Shown here piece by piece: positions 6,475 to 12,262 of a stretch of 12,262 nt of DNA; position 1 is the first letter of the stretch, and each line of letters opens with the position of its first letter. The notes beneath the pieces were generated by a model. That model worked only from the letters and a program-made list of their open reading frames with translations. It made no database searches and had not been told where the DNA came from. The stretch is from an uncultured Mucilaginibacter sp. GTDB lineage: Bacteria; Bacteroidota; Bacteroidia; Sphingobacteriales; Sphingobacteriaceae. The stretch is taken from assembly GCF_946481715.1 (NCBI RefSeq), contig NZ_CAMLOV010000162.1, positions 1 through 12,262 on the forward strand, in the 5' to 3' direction. The position numbers and the translations under genes were made by a program.

Positions 6475-6504
6475 TAAATATACTAATATTCCCTAACCAG
6501 CAAG
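6475..6504 (-). promoter_or_regulatory. Candidate promoter of TonB_C copy 3 and the peptidase run
   Basis: On the minus strand CTTG (6504-6501), 18 bases, then TATATTTA (6482-6475), close to TTTG-N19-TAnnTTTG. The -7 box ends only 4 bases before the ATG (A at 6470). If real, transcription would start at about the start codon. Confidence 0.4.
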
Positions 6505-6553
6505 CCGTCGGCAAAATCGCGCACAAATAATTAAGCTAATTAATTTCATACAA

Positions 6554-6797
6554 TTAGTAAATGCCCACATCTATTGGCATTGAAATCAAAAATTGCACCC
6601 TGAATATAACCATTCGGAATACCTGAGTACCATTTAGGGGGGCGCGAAATGCTTTGATAAACAGATTCCCAGTCGCCGAGTCCTATGCAGGGCGCAACAT
6701 CTTGATGTGGGACGGTGTGGCGTGCTTCTCTATTATAAATGAAGCTATATACTTGCCTTCAAAATTATGACGATGGTATCTGCTGGTTTATACCATT
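6554..6797 (-). pseudogene. Decayed TonB_C-domain gene (copy 4)
   Basis: The 327-base gap between queE and TonB_C copy 3 is not empty. Minus-strand translation from 6778 to 6683 gives YHRHNFEGKYIASFIIEK followed by HIKMLRPA, then a TAG at 6683-6685. This lines up with YHPHSTESVQGHIIANFVVEK and IKILRP of copy 2. In another frame, 6641-6600 reads PPKWYSGIPNGYIQ, the counterpart of MPKWRPAIQNGYIV. Back in the first frame, 6598-6554 reads VQFLISMPIDVGIY and TAA, the counterpart of CEFSVPIGI. So a whole C-terminal half survives, broken by one stop and two compensating frameshifts. The signal peptide and PGG half are gone: queE ends at 6798, directly at the break. Bases 6471-6553 hold only the promoter candidate of copy 3. 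Confidence 0.8.
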
Positions 6798-7421
6798 TTA
6801 TGGTATATTTAAATACTTGTGTGTTTGCAAGGAAATTTCCCATTGTGGATTGTTCATTACGTACTCCACAATAAGCGGCGCCATTTCTTTGTTCTTGCTC
6901 CACTCGGGCTGCAAGTATAGTTTACAATCAGGCGCAACTAGTGTAGCGTTATGCTCGGCAAATTCAAAGTCCGATCTGTTAAATATGATCACCTTAAGTT
7001 CGTGCGCCTTATCGGCAACGTTTTGCATAGGCGCCTTGAATTTTTTGGGGGATAGGCATATCCAGTCCCAATCGCCGGAGAGGGGGTAAGCGCCGGATGT
7101 TTCTATAAAAGTTTTAATGCCTTCAGCGTGCAATTTTGCGGTAAGGTAATGCAGGTTATATATCAATGGCTCGCCGCCGGTTACTACAACAGCTTTCGAT
7201 GGATGTATTTTAGCGTTTGCAACAATGGTATCAGCAGCCGTAAGCGGATGCAACTCGGCATCCCAGCTTTCTTTTACATCGCACCAGTGGCAACCCACAT
7301 CGCAGCCACCAAGGCGGATAAAGTATGCGGCTTTACCTGTGTTATAGCCTTCGCCCTGTATCGTATAAAATTCTTCCATCAAAGGAAGTAATGTGCCGTC
7401 TTCCGGAACCTGGTGTGCCAT
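6798..7421 (-). CDS. queE: 7-carboxy-7-deazaguanine synthase (radical SAM), QueE
   Basis: A 207-residue radical S-adenosylmethionine enzyme. It contracts 6-carboxy-tetrahydropterin to 7-carboxy-7-deazaguanine, a step of queuosine and other deazapurine synthesis. FYTIQGEGYNTGKAAYFIRL (18-37) is the family N-terminus. The 4Fe-4S cysteines are C40, C44 and C47 in GGCDVGCHWCD, the CxxxCxxC spacing. TGGEP (81-85) contacts SAM. ETSG, SPKK and the terminal SLQTHKYLNIP are all QueE hallmarks. Length fits the family (about 200-220). ATG at 7421 is chosen because MAHQVPEDG starts close to the conserved part and follows a promoter. An in-frame start at 7523 would add 34 residues rich in Cys, His and Phe, unlike the family. 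No other queuosine gene lies in the window. Confidence 0.95.
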   Translation of the reverse strand: MAHQVPEDGTLLPLMEEFYTIQGEGYNTGKAAYFIRLGGCDVGCHWCDVKESWDAELHPLTAADTIVANAKIHPSKAVVVTGGEPLIYNLHYLTAKLHAEGIKTFIETSGAYPLSGDWDWICLSPKKFKAPMQNVADKAHELKVIIFNRSDFEFAEHNATLVAPDCKLYLQPEWSKNKEMAPLIVEYVMNNPQWEISLQTHKYLNIP

Positions 7422-7430
7422 AATAGGGCA

Positions 7431-7461
7431 CAAAGGTAAGTTTTTGCGCTCAAAGCATAAA
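7431..7461 (-). promoter_or_regulatory. Promoter of queE
   Basis: Minus strand: TTTA (7461-7458), exactly 19 bases, TACCTTTG (7438-7431). The -7 box matches TAnnTTTG fully and the -33 box misses one base. It ends 9 bases before the ATG at 7421, again leaving almost no leader. The divergent gap 7422-7599 shows no equally good promoter for the plus-strand operon; TTTG at 7554-7557 has no matching -7 box. Confidence 0.55.
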
Positions 7462-7599
7462 GGGCAAAGGCAAAAGGTGATAATTTGGTGATGATGGAAG
7501 AAATTATTAAAAATAAACAACATAATTACTTAAGCCTCTTTTATATATCATTTTTTGCAGGTAGCTTTATGCTGAAAACTTTACCCCCGGTTTTAATCT

Positions 7600-8361
7600 G
7601 TGAAGAAATTATACTTTTTGTTCACCTTCTTCTGCTTGCTATGCTTCACCTCCTGTGTGGACATTGAGGAACGTTACGATTTTAAATCGGACGGCTCCTG
7701 CAACGTGGTTTATGGCTTTGACATGGGCAAGGCTGTTTCTGTATTGATGAACCTAATGACAGATTCTGTACGCGAAACGCCCCAATTTGGTATTGTAAAA
7801 GATACTACGCTTAATTTTTACAACGCCCTGCCTGATAGTGTAGCCAATAAAATGAATGCCGAAGAGATAAAAATGGCGCAGGGGAGTGACCTGGCTGTAA
7901 AAATGGACCTGAGGCATAGCATTATGAAAGTGAGTGTTAAGCACGAAGCAAAAAACGCTACCGATCTGCAATACTACCTGCAGCACCTCAGTAATATATC
8001 TATGAACGGCCAACTGGGCAATGTTGCCAAAAACAACCAAATGAGCGGCTTTGATGCGCAACCGCTAATAACCGGGCAGAGTTATTATAATTACGATATA
8101 ACCCCCCACAAGTTTTACCGGATAATAGATAGAGAGAAATTTGCAGCTTTTTTGAAAAAGGCTGGTGCTAAATTTGCCATGGCGAAGGCAATGTTGATAG
8201 ATATGCCCTATAAAGTAGTCCTAAACTTTGCGAAGCCTGTAAAAAAGATAAATAACTCCAAAGCCGTGCTCTCTGCCGACAGGCACACGGTTACCTTGGT
8301 TACCAGCATGGACGAGGTAATGAAAAACCCCGCTTTGGTAAACCTGAAGATTGATTTTTAG
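7600..8361 (+). CDS. Putative lipoprotein, LppM-like fold suspected
   Basis: A 253-residue predicted lipoprotein. Residues 1-18 are a signal peptide (KKLYFLFTFFCLLCFTS) and C19 is the lipidation site in FTSC. This is a relaxed lipobox of the kind Bacteroidota accept. The first mature residues are CVDIEER, acidic right after the cysteine, similar to the lipoprotein export signal that sends Bacteroidota lipoproteins to the cell surface. The mature part begins RYDFKSDGSCNVVYGFDMG, a 'DGSG' opening common in small LppM/DUF3153-like lipoproteins. A late VVLNFAKPVKKINNSKAVLSADRHTVTL stretch fits the same kind of beta sandwich. That family link is my inference. Translation starts at GTG 7600; the nearby ATG at 7569 is out of frame. 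It is the first gene of a four-gene operon, 8 bases before the next. Confidence 0.65.
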   Translation: MKKLYFLFTFFCLLCFTSCVDIEERYDFKSDGSCNVVYGFDMGKAVSVLMNLMTDSVRETPQFGIVKDTTLNFYNALPDSVANKMNAEEIKMAQGSDLAVKMDLRHSIMKVSVKHEAKNATDLQYYLQHLSNISMNGQLGNVAKNNQMSGFDAQPLITGQSYYNYDITPHKFYRIIDREKFAAFLKKAGAKFAMAKAMLIDMPYKVVLNFAKPVKKINNSKAVLSADRHTVTLVTSMDEVMKNPALVNLKIDF

Positions 8362-8369
8362 ATAATGCT

Positions 8370-9080
8370 TTGAAATCCGACCTCGACCTTATTATTGAAT
8401 TTTACGAAGACGAAAAGTATGTGTTGGAGCAAGCCATACAAGAGGCCTTAACTGACCATGATTATGAATTAGTTTATCGGCATGGAGAGGCATTAAATAG
8501 GGTAGAGGCTCAACTTTATCGTATGAACGGGTTGAAAGACCCGTTATATGAAAAAAGGATGCAAATTAACCGGTTGATGGAAACAATGCCAGGCATGGAG
8601 CTAGACGAGTTTTTTAAACAATACCTCGCTGAATCGATACAACGAACTGTTACTAACAAAAAGCAATCTTTAAAAAAATTACTGGAGGAAAAATATGAAT
8701 TAGTTGATAATCAGGTGATTGATGATGCGTTGTTCGACTTATATGACGATAAATGTAAGGCATTTGGATTTTGCTTCCCACATCGTGACAGTAATTTATG
8801 CCTGCTATTTGAGTTGACTGCGGAGAAAGTCCTCCTAATATCCGTTGATGTAAAAGATATTACTTCGGATTACGACGCTGACGACCCCGAAGAGAAGCAA
8901 GTACACCGTTTTGAAAATTTGGGTTTCCGTTACGATAATTATGGCAGTTCGTTAGTTTACCAATATGATATGGCTAACTTTAAAAGTGCCTGGGACATAA
9001 AAGTATTACTCAGCCGAATTATTTATGATATTGGCTATTTTGGCGAGGAGAAACTAGGCACTATTGAGTTTTACAATTAG
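8370..9080 (+). CDS. Hypothetical protein, unrecognised
   Basis: I do not recognise this 236-residue protein. It has no signal peptide or membrane helix. Residues 1-120 look helical and charged, with LEQAIQEALTDHDYELVYRHGEALNRVEAQLYRM suggesting paired or coiled helices and NKKQSLKKLLEEKYELV a second one. Residues 120-236 look mixed alpha/beta, with AFGFCFPHRDSNLCLLFELT and KVLLISVDVKDI strands and an acidic loop SDYDADDPEEKQ. The start is a TTG, 8 bases after the lipoprotein stop. The nearby ATG at 8365 is out of frame and meets TGA at once, and the next in-frame Met is about residue 52, so TTG fits best. It lies between the lipoprotein and a Rieske ferredoxin gene (3-base gap), probably in one transcript. 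A role as an immunity-like or adaptor protein cannot be supported from sequence. Confidence 0.65.
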   Translation: MKSDLDLIIEFYEDEKYVLEQAIQEALTDHDYELVYRHGEALNRVEAQLYRMNGLKDPLYEKRMQINRLMETMPGMELDEFFKQYLAESIQRTVTNKKQSLKKLLEEKYELVDNQVIDDALFDLYDDKCKAFGFCFPHRDSNLCLLFELTAEKVLLISVDVKDITSDYDADDPEEKQVHRFENLGFRYDNYGSSLVYQYDMANFKSAWDIKVLLSRIIYDIGYFGEEKLGTIEFYN

Positions 9081-9083
9081 CAT

Positions 9084-9422
9084 ATGAAATGGTACGCCAT
9101 AGAAGGAATAGTACCGGATGATAAGCCTTTTATAAAAAAGGTGAAAATTGCCGGCACAAACTTATGTTTGTTGGGGTATGAAGGCAAGCTGTTTGCATTG
9201 GGCGCAATCTGCCCGCATGCCCGGGAAGACCTTAGCCGGGGGTGGTGTAACAACGGCAAGCTGGTATGCCCGGTACATCGTTTTTCGTACGATTTGGAGA
9301 CCGGCAAAGGCAGCCCGGGGCAAAACGATTACGTGGAAAGCTATCCGGTTAAAATAAAAGGGGAGGTGGTTTATGTGGGGATAGAATCCTTTTTTGATAA
9401 ACTAAAACAAGCCCTTAAATAA
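9084..9422 (+). CDS. Small Rieske [2Fe-2S] ferredoxin-like protein
   Basis: A 112-residue soluble protein that is one Rieske domain. Cluster ligands are C43 and H45 in ICPHARED and C62 and H65 in VCPVHRFSYD. This is the CxH...CxxH pair of Rieske proteins with a 16-residue gap, as in NirD/ferredoxin-type members of oxygenase and nitrite reductase systems. No signal or membrane anchor is seen, so it should work in the cytoplasm as an electron carrier. The C-terminal DYVESYPVKIKGEVVYVGIE is the usual last strand of the domain. No reductase or oxygenase gene is next to it, so the redox partner is unknown. ATG at 9084 comes 3 bases after the upstream stop, and the next gene starts 10 bases after its stop. 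Confidence 0.85.
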   Translation: MKWYAIEGIVPDDKPFIKKVKIAGTNLCLLGYEGKLFALGAICPHAREDLSRGWCNNGKLVCPVHRFSYDLETGKGSPGQNDYVESYPVKIKGEVVYVGIESFFDKLKQALK

Positions 9423-9432
9423 CCCTATATAA

Positions 9433-9868
9433 ATGGAAACTAAAGTTATTGATTTACTCACCTATGAACTGTACCACGTACTCAGTTTTCGCAACTCTAA
9501 ACTGCCAAAAATCACCGAGTTGAGGAAGTTTTTTTTTGGCGGCGGAATGCTCATCAATAACACATTCAATACACACATTGCTTTCACCACGGCATCGTAC
9601 TTAAAAGCGTTGGAGTCGCAGATTGCTATTTGGTGAACTCAAACAGTTTTTGCAGCGGGAAATATCTTCTAAAACAAATGTGTTTGATAAAATCGCCCAC
9701 CGCACCAGCGTTTACGAATATAGCTTCGCCGAAATACCACCCCGCAAAATGCCACGAGGTATATGTTACATGCAATTTGTGAAAGAAGGAGATACCTGGC
9801 GCATTAGTTCGATGGCATGGAATGATGAAAACGAGAATTACAGGATACCGGCGGAGTTGGTTGCATAG
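9433..9868 (+). pseudogene. NTF2/SnoaL-like protein gene with a frameshift
   Basis: Two short frames join into one protein of about 145 residues. The first (9433-9636) reads METKVIDLLTYELYHVLSF, KFFFGGGMLINN and YLKALESQIA, then stops at TGA 9634-9636. The second, one base ahead, continues from about 9629 with FGELKQFLQREI, VFDKIAHRTSVYEYSF, RGICYMQFVKEGDTWRIS and SMAWNDENENYRIP. Together these give the order of an NTF2-like (SnoaL or DUF4440-type) domain: a helix, the GGxLINN turn, another helix, the 'IAHR.S.YE' strand and 'RG..Y.Q.VK....W.ISS..W.DE'. The second part alone has no good start. One extra base between about 9625 and 9632 (in GCTATTTGG) would explain the break; the T9 run at 9529-9537 is upstream and in frame. 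It may be a real mutation or a sequencing error. It is the last gene of the operon. Confidence 0.7.
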
Positions 9869-9895
9869 ATAGCCGACTATTCTGCTATTTTTTTT
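9867..9895 (+). terminator. Terminator of the lipoprotein-Rieske operon
   Basis: AGATAGC (9867-9873) pairs with GCTATTT (9884-9890) around a 10-base loop, leading into a run of eight Ts (9888-9895). The stem begins in the stop codon of the NTF2-like gene, and most of the structure lies inside the last codons of the converging minus-strand gene (stop at 9877). It has no T run on the minus strand, so it works in one direction only. Confidence 0.6.
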
Positions 9896-10551
9896 AAAAG
9901 TATAAAATTCCGATAACTGCAAAAATCCACGTCGGGTAGAATAGGGACAGCAGCGAATAATTCTTTGGCTATGGGAAGGGGTTCGTTGTCCATTAAAAAC
10001 TCCGTATGCTTTATTTCATTTTCATATTGAAAATAAAAACTCCTGAACCAATGCATTTTATTGGGCAGCGACTGTGATTTTATGCCTTTTTCGATACTTT
10101 TAAAAAACTCCGTTGTTGGGTTTATACTTGTAGCAGTTACGCCATTGTTTTTGCCAACCAGTCCGCCGATATAGGCAGTCCAAGCTTTGCCTTCTATTTC
10201 CCAAATTTCGGTATCCAGGTATTGTAGAATATTTTTATCGGTTGCACCTAATGCCGCCAATATTAAATGAAAACTACTTGTGGTGAAATTTGTAAAATTC
10301 CGGGTAAAAGCGTCCTCTTTATCTGTACCAAAGTCACCAAAGCTTTCAAGTATTTTATAGCCGTCTTCGGTTATGACCATTACATCAAGTTGAGAACTTA
10401 CACGGTCGTTTACGGTTGAATAAATGGCTCTTGCTTTAAATTTAGCCTGGGAAAGTTCGTCGCAATAAACAAACTCATCCTCCTCTTTAACAGAAAAGCC
10501 GTGCGCAGTTAAAAGTTGAACAATATATTCGTTCAGGATAACTTCAGTCAT
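9877..10551 (-). CDS. DUF6348-like protein
   Basis: A 224-residue soluble protein of unknown function. The order of motifs matches what I recall of DUF6348. QLDVMVITEDGYKILESFGDFGTDKEDA (54-81) is a strand pair with a conserved 'ESF.g.G' turn. It is followed by NFTNFTTSSFHLILAAL, EIWEIEGKAWTAYIGG, and HWFRSFYFQYENEIKHTEFLMDN, a late strand pair ending in a conserved Asp-Asn. The end is PDVDFCSYRNFILLKK. No signal, membrane helix or catalytic triad is evident. The ATG at 10551 lies 10 bases after the folD stop, so it is probably transcribed with folD, though no link to folate is implied. The last codons host the terminator of the opposite operon. The family name is from memory and should be checked. 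Confidence 0.65.
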   Translation of the reverse strand: MTEVILNEYIVQLLTAHGFSVKEEDEFVYCDELSQAKFKARAIYSTVNDRVSSQLDVMVITEDGYKILESFGDFGTDKEDAFTRNFTNFTTSSFHLILAALGATDKNILQYLDTEIWEIEGKAWTAYIGGLVGKNNGVTATSINPTTEFFKSIEKGIKSQSLPNKMHWFRSFYFQYENEIKHTEFLMDNEPLPIAKELFAAVPILPDVDFCSYRNFILLKKIAE

Positions 10552-10561
10552 TGTTTGGAGG

Positions 10562-11443
10562 CTACGAATAAACTTCCTTATTCGCGGAACTCAAGGTGTT
10601 CTTCAGTAAGCCTATTATGGTCATTAAACCAACCCCGCCGGGCACGGGGGTTATCCATGATGACTTTGGGGCAACGTTTTCAAAATCAACATCGCCGAAT
10701 AATTTGTAACCCGATTTGGTTAGGGTTGAAGTTTCGCGGTTCATGCCTACGTCAACAACAACAACGCCATCTTTAACCATATCTGCGGTGATAAAATTCT
10801 TTTTTCCTATGGCCACGATGAGGATATCGGCATCCAGCGTAAATTTTTTAATATCGGGCGTTTTGCTGTGGCAAATGGTTACAGTGCAATTACCCGGATA
10901 TGTATTACGCGCCATTAAAATACTCATGGGCGAGCCAACAATGTTACTACGGCCAACCACAACGCAATGCTTGCCGGCCGTGTCTATGCCATACTCTTTC
11001 AGCATCAAAGTGATACCATAGGGAGTAGCGGGGATGAACGAAGGCAAATTGCGCTGCATACGCCCAAGATTTACCGGGTGGAAACCGTCCACATCCTTGC
11101 GGTGGTCAATCCGTTCGGTTACTTTTTCCGGGTCGATATGTTTGGGTAGGGGTAGTTGTACAATAATGCCATCAATGTCGGCATCGGCATTTAATTCAGC
11201 GACTTTAGCTAGCAGTTCTTCTTCGGTAACATCGTCCTCGTATCGTACCAGGGTAGATTTAAAACCAACCTTTTCGCAGTTTTTCATTTTGCTGGCCACG
11301 TAGGTTTCGCTGCCACCATCGTGCCCAACCAGTACCGCCACTAAGTGCGGCTTGCGGCCGGTACGCTCCAAAATCTTAGCCGCTTCTTCGGCTATTTCTA
11401 CCTTAAGTTTTTCTGATACGTATTTTCCGTCGAGTAACTGCAT
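10562..11443 (-). CDS. folD: Methylenetetrahydrofolate dehydrogenase/methenyltetrahydrofolate cyclohydrolase FolD
   Basis: A 293-residue bifunctional enzyme that interconverts 5,10-methylene- and 10-formyl-tetrahydrofolate with NADP+ in cytosolic one-carbon metabolism. The catalytic Tyr-Lys pair is Y48 and K52 in [10 protein letters not shown]96 lies in [10 protein letters not shown], and D117/D119 in [12 protein letters not shown]. The nucleotide-binding loop is GRSNIVGSP (164-172), and VVVDVGMN (228-235) follows. The C-terminal PGGVGLMT (268-275) has Leu where most FolD have Pro (PGGVGPMT); this may be a lineage feature. Length fits the family (about 280-300). ATG at 11443 gives the normal [14 protein letters not shown] start. 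It sits 89 bases after lepA, across a repeat-bearing gap, and 10 bases before the DUF6348-like gene. Confidence 0.96.
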   Translation of the reverse strand: MQLLDGKYVSEKLKVEIAEEAAKILERTGRKPHLVAVLVGHDGGSETYVASKMKNCEKVGFKSTLVRYEDDVTEEELLAKVAELNADADIDGIIVQLPLPKHIDPEKVTERIDHRKDVDGFHPVNLGRMQRNLPSFIPATPYGITLMLKEYGIDTAGKHCVVVGRSNIVGSPMSILMARNTYPGNCTVTICHSKTPDIKKFTLDADILIVAIGKKNFITADMVKDGVVVVDVGMNRETSTLTKSGYKLFGDVDFENVAPKSSWITPVPGGVGLMTIIGLLKNTLSSANKEVYS

Positions 11444-11447
11444 GTAA

Positions 11448-11528
11448 GAGTCAAGATATAAGAAGCAGGAATCAAGAACGCTAAAGAAGACTATTCCTCT
11501 CTGTATCTTGATTCTTGCCTCTTGATTC
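11448..11528. repeat. Four copies of GAATCAAGA in inverted pairs between lepA and folD
   Basis: Plus-strand copies: GAGTCAAGA (11448-11456, one mismatch) and GAATCAAGA (11469-11477). Reverse copies TCTTGATTC are at 11506-11514 and 11520-11528. The pairs face each other across about 28 bases, so the region can fold into an imperfect hairpin. The last copy ends 4 bases from the lepA stop and the first begins 4 bases from the folD ATG. Thus the repeats fill the whole gap. They could end or attenuate lepA transcription, or be a dispersed genomic repeat. Confidence 0.75.
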
Positions 11529-11532
11529 TAAA

Positions 11533-12262
11533 TTAATCTAATTTCAATACCGCCATAAACGCACTCTGTGGTATCTCTACATTACCAACCTGGCGCATGC
11601 GTTTTTTACCGGCCTTTTGTTTTTCTAACAGCTTACGTTTACGCGAAATATCACCACCATAACATTTGGCGGTAACGTCCTTACGCATAGCTTTTACCGT
11701 TTCGCGGGCTATAATTTTTGCGCCGATAGATGCCTGGATAATAATTTCGAATTGCTGGCGGGGTAATAGCTCCTTTAGTTTTTCGCAGATCTTCTTACCA
11801 AAATCGTAAGAGTTTCCGCGGAATATCAGGGATGACAAAGCATCAACCGGCTCCGAATTTAGTTTAATATCTAAACGAACCAGGTCACTCTGGCGGTAGC
11901 CTATCTGGTGATAATCAAAGGATGCGTAGCCTTTTGATATCGTCTTTAGTTTATCGTAAAAATCAAATACGATCTCACCCATTGGCATCTCAAACGTAAG
12001 TTCAACCCTGTCGGATGTTAAGTACGACTGATTTTTAATAAACCCGCGTTTCTGAATACAAAGTGACATAACCGGGCCAACGAAATCGGATTTGGTAATG
12101 ATGGTAGCTTTGATGTATGGCTCCTCTACAAAATCTATCTTACTTGGGTCCGGTAGGTCGGATGGGTTGTTTACAACGATAGGCTCGCCGCGGGTAGTGT
12201 ATGCAATGTACGATACGTTGGGCACGGTGGTGATCACCGTCATATTAAACTCGCGCTCTAAA
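11533..12262 (-). CDS. lepA: Elongation factor 4 (LepA), C-terminal part (5' end outside window)
   Basis: The reading frame is open to the window edge (first complete codon at 12261-12259, LEREFNM...) and stops at 11533. About 243 residues are visible. LEREF, VPNVSY, the EEPYIKATI strand of the EF-G-like domain [26 protein letters not shown], and the LepA-only C-terminal domain with [18 protein letters not shown] and [18 protein letters not shown] identify LepA. LepA is a GTPase that acts on ribosomes; its G domain (first ~190 of about 600 residues) lies beyond the window. The Met at 12243 is internal, not a start. It is followed by folD after a gap full of repeats, so co-transcription is possible but not certain. 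Confidence 0.96.
   Translation of the reverse strand, partial: LEREFNMTVITTVPNVSYIAYTTRGEPIVVNNPSDLPDPSKIDFVEEPYIKATIITKSDFVGPVMSLCIQKRGFIKNQSYLTSDRVELTFEMPMGEIVFDFYDKLKTISKGYASFDYHQIGYRQSDLVRLDIKLNSEPVDALSSLIFRGNSYDFGKKICEKLKELLPRQQFEIIIQASIGAKIIARETVKAMRKDVTAKCYGGDISRKRKLLEKQKAGKKRMRQVGNVEIPQSAFMAVLKLD

Noticed and set aside
6739..7089. 116-codon plus-strand open frame
   Set aside because: Antisense to queE and to the TonB_C remnant; the minus-strand reading is clearly QueE.
7485..7667. 60-codon hydrophobic plus-strand frame
   Set aside because: It overlaps the start of the lipoprotein gene in a different frame. The hydrophobicity comes from the signal peptide region and AT-rich leader.
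9529..9537. Run of nine Ts in the NTF2-like gene as the frameshift site
   Set aside because: The family motif GGxLINN is read correctly after the run in the starting frame, so the break is about 90 bases further on.

Overview
The window looks like a piece of a Bacteroidota chromosome, most likely from the family Sphingobacteriaceae (a Mucilaginibacter or Pedobacter relative). This is inferred from several things seen in the sequence. Promoter-like elements follow the Bacteroidota pattern TTTG-N19-TAnnTTTG. Shine-Dalgarno sequences are mostly absent. Exported proteins end their signal peptides in A-Q or S-Q. There are small secreted TonB_C-domain proteins, and L27 has a Bacteroidota-like sequence. 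No phage, integrase, transposase, tRNA, rRNA or CRISPR array was seen. Most of the window is ordinary core and accessory chromosome.

Left part (1-2633, plus strand): the end of rplU (L21), then rpmA (L27) with a long Ala/Glu/Lys tail and a good terminator. Three single genes follow: an AraC-type regulator, a secreted beta-barrel (DUF1579-like) protein and a GNAT acetyltransferase resembling AAC(3)-I aminoglycoside acetyltransferases. The last one converges, with overlapping stop codons, on a VIT/CCC1-type metal transporter.

Middle part (2630-7421, minus strand): the transporter gene with a strong promoter match, then a cluster read right to left. The cluster is queE, a decayed TonB_C gene, two intact TonB_C-domain genes, an exported M1 metallopeptidase, and a third TonB_C gene that overlaps the peptidase stop codon. 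The TonB_C proteins have signal peptides but no inner-membrane anchor or Pro-rich linker, so they are not classical TonB.

Right part: a tight plus-strand operon (7600-9868) encodes a lipoprotein, an unrecognised protein, a small Rieske ferredoxin and an NTF2-like protein whose frame is broken. It ends in a terminator that lies inside the 3' end of a converging gene. The minus-strand block lepA - folD - DUF6348-like closes the window. The lepA-folD gap holds four copies of a 9-bp repeat arranged as an inverted pair.

Nothing here is a clear new defence or mobile system. The most unusual item is the tandem family of secreted, solitary TonB_C domains around an exported M1 peptidase, with one copy visibly decaying next to queE. 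Other points to check are the AAC(3)-I-like enzyme, the promoter elements lying almost on top of start codons, the CRP/FNR-like palindrome upstream of the metal transporter, and the broken NTF2-like gene.
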